From: Gammaproteobacteria bacterium
Lineage (GTDB): Bacteria > Pseudomonadota > Gammaproteobacteria > Ga0077536
DNA length: 64,000 nt
Direction: 5' to 3'
Assembly: GCA_016191285.1 (NCBI GenBank)
Contig: JACPPA010000047.1
Location: 1-64,000 of the forward strand
Positions 1-9,294 of the stretch are shown in pieces (positions within the stretch are counted from its first letter, which is position 1; each line of letters begins with the position of its first letter). The translations under genes and the position numbers were made by a program. The notes under the pieces were generated by a model that ran no database searches, was not told where the DNA came from, and worked only from the letters and a program-made list of their open reading frames with translations.

Positions 1-138
1 CGCCTTCGCTTCCCCCCCAAACTTCGCCGCCGTCACCACCGTCAACGCCGCCGTCAACGTCGTCTTCCCATGATCTACATGGCCTATCGTCCCCACGTTG
101 ACGTGCGGCTTCGTACGCTCAAATTTCTCCTTCGACAT
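1..138 (-). CDS. tuf: Elongation factor Tu, N-terminal part (truncated by window edge)
   Basis: Reverse complement from 138 reads [46 protein letters not shown], the EF-Tu N-terminus with its P-loop; open at the window start. Confidence 0.97.
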   Translation of the reverse strand, partial: MSKEKFERTKPHVNVGTIGHVDHGKTTLTAALTVVTAAKFGGEAKA

Positions 139-197
139 GGCAAGACCCCTTACGTTGCTAGAGACGTCGACAATTGCAATTCATTACAAAACTATTT

Positions 198-273
<76 letters not shown>

Positions 274-385
274 TGCGAGCAAACGGTCTGCTGTAACTTC
301 GGCGCGTATCGATCAAGCCTATTCACGCTTCGATTCCGCTCAATCAACAATGCAATCAACGCGCGTCATTGAGTTCGAGTACCAA

Positions 386-459
<74 letters not shown>

Positions 460-497
460 CGGCAGCGCCATTCGTTTTGGACCCACGCACCGCATCG

Positions 498-582
498 TGG
501 TGGAGGGGGTAGGATTCGAACCTACGAAGGCAGAGCCGGCAGATTTACAGTCTGCTCCCGTTGACCGCTTGGGTACCCCTCC
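498..582 (-). tRNA. tRNA-Tyr (GTA)
   Basis: RC GGAGGGGTACCCAAGCGGTCAACGGGAGCAGACTGTAAATCTGCCGGCTCTGCCTTCGTAGGTTCGAATCCTACCCCCTCCACCA; long variable arm, anticodon GTA. Confidence 0.97.
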
Positions 583-835
583 AAAACGGTAGCAGGAAAT
601 TGTCGTAATTTAAGCGCGAAGTGTCAACGAGTTATGAAGGCTTGAAGGCCATATGCTCGCACAACCGCAACCGCTATGAAGGCCGTGGTCACCGCATGGG
701 GAATCGATTGGTGACGCATTCTAGAGGCGTCACGCGACCACGACTGCCAATCACCGGACTTATTCGTGATTGCCGGCAAGCTCGATTCGATCGATCGAAT
801 CGAGAGCTTATTTTTAGCAATATCAGTCGGTTGAA

Positions 836-3220
836 TTATTTTGTCTGCGCTTTCTTAGCGCCCGCCTTTTTAATGGGCACTTTCTTAGCGGTGGTCTTCT
901 TGGGCGCCGCCTTCACGAACGCCTTCTTGCGCACCGGGGGCACACGGCGCGCCTTGCCTTCGGCTAACAAGGCAACTGCCGCTTCAAGCGTCAATGCCGC
1001 TGGGTCGGCGTCCTTTGGCAAACGCGCGTTCCGTGCCCCATCGGTGAGGTACGGACCGTAGCGGCCGTTCAGAATTTTTACCTCGGAATCCGGAAACAGT
1101 TTGATTTCACGCGACTTATCGGCGTTTAGCTTGTCCGCAATCAGGATCAGAGCGCGCTCGAGCGGAATGAGGTAGGGATCATCTTCCTTGGTTAGGGAGA
1201 CAAACTTTTCACCATAGCGGACATACGGTCCGAAGCGCCCGATCCCGATTACCACCGGCTCTCCGGTCTCGGTGGTGCCGAGCGTGCGTGGCAGTTTGGT
1301 CAGTTCAAGTGCTTCTGAGAGCGTAATGGTGTCGATGCGCTGACCTTGTCGGAGCCCGAAAAAGCGCGGCTTTTCTTCGTCTTCGGGATTGCCGATTAGC
1401 ACATACGGACCGAACCGTCCCATGCGTACCGAAACCGGCTTACCCGTATTCGGCTCGTCCCCTAAGAGGCGCGCTTGGGTCGCTTCTTTGCGGGTGACGG
1501 TTCGTTCTTTGTCTTCCACCATCGCATGGAAGGGATCCCAAAACTCCCTTAATACTGGAATCCATTCGCGCTCACCGCGCGACACCGCGTCCAATTCGTC
1601 CTCAAGATTGGCGGTAAAGTCATAATCGACATAGGTCTGAAAATGATTGGTCAGGAACAGGCTGACAACCCGCCCGATATCAGTCGGCCTAAAGCGCTTT
1701 TTGTCGAGCTCGACATATTCACGCTGCTGCAAAGTGGAGATAATCGCGGCATAGGTCGACGGCCGCCCAATGCCATATTCTTCGAGCGACTTCACCAACG
1801 AGGCTTCCGAGTAGCGCGGCGGCGGCTCGGTGAAATGTTGTTCGGCCCGAATGCCCGCCAACGGCACGCGTTGATTTTCCGTCAACGGCGGCAACGCGCC
1901 TTCTTCGTCTTCTTGGTCGTCACGACCTTCCGAATAAACCGTCATGAAGCCCGCGAATGACACGGTGGTGCCGTTCGCACGGAACACAGCCTTATCTCCA
2001 CACTTAAGGTCCACTCCTACTAAATCCAGCGTGGCGGGCAGCATTTGCGACGCCACTGTTCGTTTCCAAATCAGGTCGTAGAGTTTCAGTTGATCAGAAG
2101 ATAAGTATGCTTTCAGATCGCTCGGCGCCCGTCGCACCGACGTTGGTCGGATGGCTTCGTGTGCCTCTTGGGCATTCTTCGAATTTGTCTTGTACAGGTT
2201 GGCACGGGCGGGAAGATTGTCAGCGCCATAACGCTCATTGATATAGCCGCGGATTTCGTCCAGTGCTTCGGCTGCAAGCGTCAACGAATCCGTTCGCATG
2301 TAGGTAATGAGACCTTCCGACCCGCCGCCGACATCAACGCCTTCATATAATTGCTGTGCCACGCGCATTGCGCGTTGCGCAGTGAACCCAAGCTTACGTA
2401 CTGCTTCCTGCTGCAGGGTCGACGTAATGAACGGCGGTGCGGGACTTCGCTTGCGCTGCTTGCGCTCGATGTTCGATACCACCAGCGCACCCTGACCCGC
2501 GCGCAGTAATTCGTCCCGAACTGCAAAGGCCGTTGTTTCATTTTCGATCGTAAACTGCGTAAGTTTGACGCCATTGTGCGCAGCAAGTTTAGCGACAAAT
2601 TTGCTTGCCTCGGCGCCGAGATCGGCTTCAATCGTCCAATATTCGCGAGCTTGGAATTTTTCGATTTCGATCTCGCGCTCGCAAATCATGCGCAAGGCTG
2701 GACTTTGGACTCGGCCGGCCGACAGGCCACGCTTGATCTTTTTCCAAAGTAAAGGCGAGAGATTAAAGCCCACGAGATAGTCAAGCGCGCGACGCGCTTG
2801 CTGCGCATTAACCAGATCCATTGAAATCGTTCGCGGATTAGCTACCGCCTCTTGAATTGCGCGCGCCGTAATCTCGTGGAAAACAACACGTTTGATTATT
2901 TTCCCGTCGAGAACATTGCGCTCCTTGAGCAGCTCGGCAAGGTGCCAAGAGATCGCTTCGCCCTCGCGATCCAAGTCGGTTGCCAGGAAAATTTGCGTGG
3001 CCTTCTTCGCGGCTTTGGTTATCGCATCGACGTGTTTGCTGTTTTTTTCGATGACCTCGTAGCGCATCGAAAAATCGGCATCTGGTTCTACGGCACCTTC
3101 TTTCGGCCGCAGATCGCGCACATGTCCGTAAGAAGCGAGTACTTCAAAATCATCCCCGAGATATTTTTTAATCGTAGTGGCTTTCGCCGGCGACTCAACG
3201 ATCAAGAGATTTTTAGTCAT
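836..3220 (-). CDS. topA: DNA topoisomerase I
   Basis: Toprim (LLIVESPAKATTIKKYLG), active-site region (GLITYMRTDS), GRFGPYV C-terminal repeats, Lys-rich tail. Confidence 0.97.
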   Translation of the reverse strand: MTKNLLIVESPAKATTIKKYLGDDFEVLASYGHVRDLRPKEGAVEPDADFSMRYEVIEKNSKHVDAITKAAKKATQIFLATDLDREGEAISWHLAELLKERNVLDGKIIKRVVFHEITARAIQEAVANPRTISMDLVNAQQARRALDYLVGFNLSPLLWKKIKRGLSAGRVQSPALRMICEREIEIEKFQAREYWTIEADLGAEASKFVAKLAAHNGVKLTQFTIENETTAFAVRDELLRAGQGALVVSNIERKQRKRSPAPPFITSTLQQEAVRKLGFTAQRAMRVAQQLYEGVDVGGGSEGLITYMRTDSLTLAAEALDEIRGYINERYGADNLPARANLYKTNSKNAQEAHEAIRPTSVRRAPSDLKAYLSSDQLKLYDLIWKRTVASQMLPATLDLVGVDLKCGDKAVFRANGTTVSFAGFMTVYSEGRDDQEDEEGALPPLTENQRVPLAGIRAEQHFTEPPPRYSEASLVKSLEEYGIGRPSTYAAIISTLQQREYVELDKKRFRPTDIGRVVSLFLTNHFQTYVDYDFTANLEDELDAVSRGEREWIPVLREFWDPFHAMVEDKERTVTRKEATQARLLGDEPNTGKPVSVRMGRFGPYVLIGNPEDEEKPRFFGLRQGQRIDTITLSEALELTKLPRTLGTTETGEPVVIGIGRFGPYVRYGEKFVSLTKEDDPYLIPLERALILIADKLNADKSREIKLFPDSEVKILNGRYGPYLTDGARNARLPKDADPAALTLEAAVALLAEGKARRVPPVRKKAFVKAAPKKTTAKKVPIKKAGAKKAQTK

Positions 3221-3372
3221 TCGGAACGTACGAACCTGTATTTAGTCTGATTAACCGGCGGCGAATGTGGTTATGAACAAGCTCGAACCGTCGTCGAACC
3301 ATCGCTGCAATTTCCGCTCGCGAGTCGTGGCCGGTGCTTGAAGCAGTTCTTCGGACTTCCTGGCTGCGTATC

Positions 3373-4509
3373 CTAACGAGGGTGGGTTGGATCATCTGCG
3401 CGCTCGAAATAACCACCCGGCAATGAGCGCACATATCCCGCTAGCTCAAGGCGGAGCAGGATGGATGAAAGCGAATGGATCGTCAATCCGGTGCTCACGA
3501 CGAGATGATCGATACTGGTCGGTTCGAACCCCAAGCTCGAAATCACCCGCACCGCGTCCGAGTCGTCGACGCCATTGGCGGCAGGTTCGGGCCTTCGACG
3601 TGTATCGCTCATGCGTTTAGTTTGGGACGGTACGAGGTGCGCCGGGAGTCCTTCAAGAATATCCGCGGGACTCGTGACGAGGCACGCGCCTTGTTTTAGC
3701 AGCGCGTGGCAGCCTTCGGCTTGACTGTTCCTAATGGAGCTAGGAACGGCGAACACCTCACGACCCTGCTCCAATGCATAGCGCGCGGTGATGAGCGAAC
3801 CACTCTTAAGCGTGGCCTCCACCACGACCGTGCCAAGGGTGAGGCCGCTGATCACTCGATTACGTCGCGGAAAATGAAACGCAACTGGCGCGGCGCCGAG
3901 CGAAAACTCCGATACCAACGCCCCCGAATTCGAAATTTTCTCCGCCAAATCCCTATTTTGTTGCGGATAAATGCGATCGATCCCGGTCGCGAGGACGGCA
4001 ATAGTGGTACCGCTGGCGCTAAGCGCACCTCGGTGCGCCGCAGTGTCAATGCCGTGGGCGAGACCACTCGTAATGCTAAAGCCTTGGAGCGCGAGTCCGT
4101 TTGCCAACCAAGTGGCCGTTTCGAGACCGGACGCGGTAGCCTTGCGGCTGCCGACCAAGGCCAACTGTGGGCGTCCCAGGATCGACGGATCTCCAGCGAC
4201 GAACAAAAGCGGCGGCGCGGCCGAAATCTCGCGTAGCGCGGGAGGATAACTCTGATCGGTAATCAGTAAGAGTTCGCGACCGGGGGCAAGCCAATGGAGC
4301 GCCGATTCCGCCGCTTTCCAATCTGCAGCAACCGAATTCCGCCGCGCCATACCTTCTGTGTGGCGCCGCAGTTCGTTCGCAGTTGCACCCGCGATTGCGC
4401 GCCGGTGCAAGTCGCATATCAGCTCACGGAGCCGGTCAGGGCGCGCACTCAGCGCTTTATGCAGCGCTAGGCAGCAGCGTCTCCATTCGATGTCCAGTCC
4501 TTTGTCCAT
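3373..4509 (-). CDS. dprA: DNA-processing protein DprA
   Basis: Rossmann-like core LALVGSRKATASGLETATWLANGLALQGFSITSGLAHGIDTAAHRGAL; start chosen at MDKGLD. Confidence 0.95.
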   Translation of the reverse strand: MDKGLDIEWRRCCLALHKALSARPDRLRELICDLHRRAIAGATANELRRHTEGMARRNSVAADWKAAESALHWLAPGRELLLITDQSYPPALREISAAPPLLFVAGDPSILGRPQLALVGSRKATASGLETATWLANGLALQGFSITSGLAHGIDTAAHRGALSASGTTIAVLATGIDRIYPQQNRDLAEKISNSGALVSEFSLGAAPVAFHFPRRNRVISGLTLGTVVVEATLKSGSLITARYALEQGREVFAVPSSIRNSQAEGCHALLKQGACLVTSPADILEGLPAHLVPSQTKRMSDTRRRPEPAANGVDDSDAVRVISSLGFEPTSIDHLVVSTGLTIHSLSSILLRLELAGYVRSLPGGYFERADDPTHPR

Positions 4510-4587
4510 CGCCTGGCATTCTAGCGGCGGCGACACCCATTTTCATAGTGCGCCAAGCGTTGCCAGGCAACCAGCGCACTTCCCCGG

Positions 4588-5760
4588 CTAGGGATTTCGA
4601 ACTTTGTCTTTAACGTGGATGGCGCGCTGCGTGTCCACTACTAAGCCGTAGCTAACGCTGTCGAAGGTCCTGAAAATCAACAATTCGCCAGCCCGTTCCT
4701 CGGGCAGCTCCACGGTCATCGGCGCGCCACCAATGGATTCGCCGAGTGCTGCATCAACCGAGTGTTTGGCATCGCGAACATTATTCGCGACATGATCAAA
4801 AAATCGCCCGATGCCAGACGGATTTTCCAATTCGGCGCGACGTAGATCTTCCACTCGCTGCTTGGCCGCCTTGGCGGTGCCCAAGCGGTCTTTCACGACC
4901 GTACCAGCTTGGAAAATGGCGAGCACGTGTCCCGGCGCCAAGCCATCGGCGCGGCCCTTATTGATCACCACCACATTGTGCTGCCCAATCTGAGAAACGC
5001 CGTCGATCACCGAAATAATACGGCCATCGACCGCCGCCGCGGGAGCGTGTGGAATAAATTCTGGATATTCGTCCGCCTCCTGCGGCAGCAGCCGATCACC
5101 GTTACGGACTTCGCGATTTGACCAAGTGATCTCGGCCGTGGCTGGATCGCCAAATTTATGCATGACTGCGTCAGCGACATGGAGTGCTTCGTAGCCCAGC
5201 AACGCATGCGTATCAGGATCACGATATTCGGCGCCCGTCCGAAACACCGAGTATGCGGTACGAGACCCATCCGGCAAGCCACGGACATAAATCCGTCCAC
5301 CGACGCCGTTTACGAGATGTTGATCCTGACTGCCAATCACGTAAGCCGCCTGGTCGATATCGTGTTCGGTCACTACGCGCGGCCGACTCAAAAATTGATG
5401 AATTGCGTCCAATGGAATCGGCGGAATGGCCTCATTATGAACATGCTCGCGGACGGTAGGTGAGAGTTTGAGATTACGGCCTCGCGTCAGTCCCAGTAGC
5501 GGGCGGCCGTCTTTGTAGGTCAGGTACAGCTCATCGCCTGGATAGATCAGGTTCGGATTCGCAATCTGCTGATTTGCGGACCAAATCTCAGGCCATTGCC
5601 ATGGATAACGCAGGAATCGCCCAGCGATGTCCCACAGCGTGTCTCCTTTAACCACCACGTAGTTTTGGGGGTGCTGCGGATTAAGGACAATCTGCTCGGC
5701 GCCCGCATTCGAAGCAAGGCCCATCATCGTGAAAATCACCAGAACTAATTTTCCAATCAT
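4588..5760 (-). CDS. LysM peptidoglycan-binding domain protein
   Basis: Signal peptide; LysM YVVVKGDTLWDIAGRFLRYPWQWPEIWSANQQIANPNLIYPGDEL; conserved dprA-LysM-def neighbourhood. Confidence 0.92.
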   Translation of the reverse strand: MIGKLVLVIFTMMGLASNAGAEQIVLNPQHPQNYVVVKGDTLWDIAGRFLRYPWQWPEIWSANQQIANPNLIYPGDELYLTYKDGRPLLGLTRGRNLKLSPTVREHVHNEAIPPIPLDAIHQFLSRPRVVTEHDIDQAAYVIGSQDQHLVNGVGGRIYVRGLPDGSRTAYSVFRTGAEYRDPDTHALLGYEALHVADAVMHKFGDPATAEITWSNREVRNGDRLLPQEADEYPEFIPHAPAAAVDGRIISVIDGVSQIGQHNVVVINKGRADGLAPGHVLAIFQAGTVVKDRLGTAKAAKQRVEDLRRAELENPSGIGRFFDHVANNVRDAKHSVDAALGESIGGAPMTVELPEERAGELLIFRTFDSVSYGLVVDTQRAIHVKDKVRNP

Positions 5761-5915
5761 ATCAATGCTCTTAGATTGTCCCTTTAATGTAGTTTAGCAG
5801 AACCTCCGAAAATTTCGACAGCCTCGTTGCGCGATCACGTTGGGCGGCCTAACCGTTTGATAAGCCACGACCTTGCCTCTATCCTGTGGCCCCGTTCTTG
5901 GCATCTCACGTGGTT

Positions 5916-6419
5916 ATGGCCGTCCTCGAGATTCTGCATTTTCCAGATCCCCGATTGCGTACCGTGGCCAAGCCCGTCGCGCACGTGGATGTGGAGATCG
6001 GTGCGTTGGTCGACGCTATGTTTGAAACCATGTATCGAGCACCCGGCATTGGTCTGGCGGCAACCCAGGTCGATGTTCACCAGCGCATCGTCGTGATTGA
6101 TGTTTCCGAGGAACGTAATCAGCCGGTGTGCCTGATCAATCCTGAAATCGTTGAAATTCGCGGTTCGGACTCGATGGAAGAAGGATGTCTTTCGGTTCCT
6201 GATATTTTCGAGACGGTCACGCGCGCTAATTGGGTTCGAGTCACGGCACTAGGAGCTGACGGCGTCGCATTCGAGTGCGTCGCCGAAGGTTTATTGGCTG
6301 CCTGTATCCAACATGAAATCGATCATCTTGATGGAAAGCTGTTTGTTGACCGGCTATCAGCGCTAAAGCGCACACGAATCAACAAGAAATTCCGCAAGAA
6401 CCAGCGCTCTGTCGGCTAA
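5916..6419 (+). CDS. def: Peptide deformylase
   Basis: Motifs [16 protein letters not shown] and QHEIDHLDG; start at MAVLEIL. Confidence 0.97.
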   Translation: MAVLEILHFPDPRLRTVAKPVAHVDVEIGALVDAMFETMYRAPGIGLAATQVDVHQRIVVIDVSEERNQPVCLINPEIVEIRGSDSMEEGCLSVPDIFETVTRANWVRVTALGADGVAFECVAEGLLAACIQHEIDHLDGKLFVDRLSALKRTRINKKFRKNQRSVG

Positions 6420-6461
6420 ATGCGGACTCATGCATCGCGCTCCAGCCGCTAGTTAGTCAAC

Positions 6462-7415
6462 TTGACGAACACCACATCGACTAGCCCGCTGAAAGTGGTG
6501 TTCGCCGGCACTCCGGCGTTCGCGGTTCCAACCTTATTGATGCTGACTAATCACGATTCGGTCGATGTGGTTGCGGTTTACACCCAACCCGATCGAACCG
6601 CCGGGCGTGGCCAGAAATTGCGCGTAGGCGAAGTCAAGGCTACTGCTGTCGCACACAATCTAACCCTCGAACAACCGCTCGATTGGCGCGACGAAAGGGT
6701 AGTCGCGCGGTTTGCGCGCTATGCGCCGGATCTGTTTATCGTCGCCGCTTACGGACTCATTCTCCCCGCTTCCACCTTAGCCGTTTCGCGCTACGGCACG
6801 CTCAATGTCCATGCCTCGGTGTTACCGCGTTGGCGCGGCGCCGCGCCGATTCAACGCGCCATCATGGCCGGTGACCATGAGAGCGGCGTCACCATCATGC
6901 AAGTCATTCCAGCCTTGGACGCGGGCCCCGTTCTGGGTACCGCGACCTGCCCGATCGCGGAATCCGATACCGCGGGAAGTTTGAGCTCCAAGCTGGCCGA
7001 GCTCGGCGCCCGCACACTGTGCGAAGTGCTCGCCGAGCTCGATAAAGCACTTGCTTCGGCGGCACCCCAAGCGGCAGTGGGTGTGACCTACGCTGCCAAA
7101 CTAACAAGTAGTGATCGAGCGCTCGATTGGCGCGAATCGGCGCTCGTCCTGGAACGCAAAATTCGCGCGCTAAACCCCGAGCCGCTGGCGGTTACCGAAG
7201 TGGTCGGCCTGCCGGTAAATATTCGCACGGCAATTGCGATGCAAGCGTTAACGTTAAAACCGCCGGGAACAATCTTGGCATGGACCAAAGACGGAATCGA
7301 TATCGCAACTACGGATGGCATATTACGTCTACTAGAATTGCAGCCCGCCGGGAAGCGCGTTATGGCCGTGCGCGATTTTATTAATGGATACCGGCAGCCC
7401 GCCCCCGCCCAGTGA
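6462..7415 (+). CDS. fmt: Methionyl-tRNA formyltransferase (TTG start)
   Basis: VVFAGTPAFAVPTL and LNVHASVLPRWRGAAPIQRAI motifs. Confidence 0.97.
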   Translation: MTNTTSTSPLKVVFAGTPAFAVPTLLMLTNHDSVDVVAVYTQPDRTAGRGQKLRVGEVKATAVAHNLTLEQPLDWRDERVVARFARYAPDLFIVAAYGLILPASTLAVSRYGTLNVHASVLPRWRGAAPIQRAIMAGDHESGVTIMQVIPALDAGPVLGTATCPIAESDTAGSLSSKLAELGARTLCEVLAELDKALASAAPQAAVGVTYAAKLTSSDRALDWRESALVLERKIRALNPEPLAVTEVVGLPVNIRTAIAMQALTLKPPGTILAWTKDGIDIATTDGILRLLELQPAGKRVMAVRDFINGYRQPAPAQ

Positions 7416-8740
7416 CGGACGCAGCCCCGCCGATTAGAGCCCTGGTCGCGGACGTATTACACGACATAATTGTCAATGGGAATTCCTTGGACCACGCCCT
7501 CGAACAGGCGCGATCATGCGCCGCCAACTCGAACGTCGCGTTTTTACAAGAATCGGTATACGGCGTGTTGCGCAACTATTACGCTCTTTGCAGCACGCTC
7601 GACGGCCTCCTAAAGCGCGCTATCAAGCCGCGCGACGCGCCGCTAAAAATGCTAATCCTGGCCGGACTCAATGAGCTTTTAAACATGACCACCGCCCCTT
7701 ATGCGGCAGTCGATCAATCCGTGGCGGCTTGTGATGCCCTCGGTCGTAGATGGGCGAAAGGCTTGGTCAACGGGATACTGCGCGCGACGTTGCGGCAAAC
7801 GTCGAACGCTCTCACCCGCGTTACGAGCGATGAAATCAAATGGAATCATCCGGCGTGGTTGATTTCCGATCTCGCGCGGGATTGGCCACAACAGTACCCC
7901 GCGATCTTGATCGCGAACAATCAGCACGCGCCGCTGACGCTTCGCGTTAATCGACTGCGAGGTAGTCGCGAGGGATATCTCGAATTGTTATGCCGTGCTG
8001 GTATCGCGGCGACGCCGACGCTAATCGCGCCGATGGGAATTCATTTAGTAAAGCCGCATTCAGTGTTCGAATTGCCGGGTTTCGAGGCTGGGTTATTTTC
8101 AGTTCAAGATGAAGCAGCGCAGCTGGCGGCGCCGCTCCTCGACTGCCACCCGGGCCAGCGAGTCCTCGATGCGTGCGCAGCGCCTGGCGGGAAGGCAACC
8201 CATTTACTGGAACAAGCCCCCGACATTGAACTCACCGCGCTCGATTGCGATCCGAAGCGCCAACAATTACTCGCGGCGAACCTCGTGCGGCTCCGGTTAA
8301 GCTGCGCCGTCATGGTCGGCGACGCCGCGCAGATCGCGAACCATCCCGCGCATGGCAACTACGAGCGCATTTTGTTAGATGCTCCATGTTCGGCGACCGG
8401 CGTTATCCGCCGTCATCCGGATATTAAAATGCACCGGCGCCCACGCGATATCTCGGAATTCCAGGTCCGGCAATTGAGCTTGTTGTCGGCGGCGTGGTCG
8501 TGCTTGGTACCGGACGGTCAATTGCTATATGCGACCTGCTCGGTGCTCGCGGCGGAAAATGATCGCGTAATCGAACAATTCATGACCGCGAATTCGCAGT
8601 CAGCACAAAGTGTTTCGATCAGTGAGGAATGGGGAATCGGAACGCAATTTGGACGCCAAATATTACCGGGCGAACACGCCATGGATGGCTTCTATTACGC
8701 GTTACTAAGGAAGGCCGGCACAGCGGTGAGTTCGTCATAA
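7412..8740 (+). CDS. rsmB: 16S rRNA (cytosine(967)-C(5))-methyltransferase
   Basis: NusB-like N-terminus; VLDACAAPGGKATHLLE, LLDAPCSATGVIRRHPDIK; overlaps fmt (GTG start). Confidence 0.95.
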   Translation: MTDAAPPIRALVADVLHDIIVNGNSLDHALEQARSCAANSNVAFLQESVYGVLRNYYALCSTLDGLLKRAIKPRDAPLKMLILAGLNELLNMTTAPYAAVDQSVAACDALGRRWAKGLVNGILRATLRQTSNALTRVTSDEIKWNHPAWLISDLARDWPQQYPAILIANNQHAPLTLRVNRLRGSREGYLELLCRAGIAATPTLIAPMGIHLVKPHSVFELPGFEAGLFSVQDEAAQLAAPLLDCHPGQRVLDACAAPGGKATHLLEQAPDIELTALDCDPKRQQLLAANLVRLRLSCAVMVGDAAQIANHPAHGNYERILLDAPCSATGVIRRHPDIKMHRRPRDISEFQVRQLSLLSAAWSCLVPDGQLLYATCSVLAAENDRVIEQFMTANSQSAQSVSISEEWGIGTQFGRQILPGEHAMDGFYYALLRKAGTAVSSS

Positions 8741-9294
8741 TGCGCCGGATCTTCATTTTATTTTTCTCGATTCTGCTGTGCGGCTGGTCAGTGCTGAGTA
8801 CCGCCAATGACATCGACATCGTGCGGGTCGAAGGCAAGCGCATTGATAATTTCTATTTTGTCGACGCGCGTTTGACGATGCGGTTAACCAAGGATGCGCG
8901 GGAAGCGGTCGAAAGTGGCGTACCGCTGGTATTCGCCTTCGAATTCGAAATTCGCCAGCGGCGGCGCTGGCTGTGGGATTTAACCCTGCTTGCGCTCCGC
9001 CGCACGTACAAACTGGAACGTCATGCGCTGGCCAATCGTTATGTGATCACGGATATCGTCGGTAACAAACGCCTGGTCGCACCCTCCTTGGACGACGCCC
9101 TCGCTGAACTTGGCGAGCTGCACGACGTCCCCGTTGGCAAGGCTGCCGAACTACTCAATAACGGTGAAAACAGTGGCCGAATGCGAGTGCGACTGGACAT
9201 TGAATCACTGCCAGCACCACTGCGGCCCGTCGCCTATATTTCTCCAAGCTGGCACATCGGCAGTGACTGGCAGAACTGGGATCTCGTGCCATGA
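8740..9294 (+). CDS. DUF4390 domain-containing protein
   Basis: Starts in TAATG overlap with rsmB stop; signal peptide; position between rsmB and ntrY is typical of this family. Confidence 0.85.
   Translation: MRRIFILFFSILLCGWSVLSTANDIDIVRVEGKRIDNFYFVDARLTMRLTKDAREAVESGVPLVFAFEFEIRQRRRWLWDLTLLALRRTYKLERHALANRYVITDIVGNKRLVAPSLDDALAELGELHDVPVGKAAELLNNGENSGRMRVRLDIESLPAPLRPVAYISPSWHIGSDWQNWDLVP

Noticed and set aside
3213-3434. ORF in the dprA-topA gap as an smg remnant
   Set aside because: Translation overlaps the dprA 3' end out of frame and shows no DUF494-like sequence
5827-6096. Alternate-frame ORF over the def 5' end
   Set aside because: Peptide deformylase frame is unambiguous; this is an overlapping spurious frame
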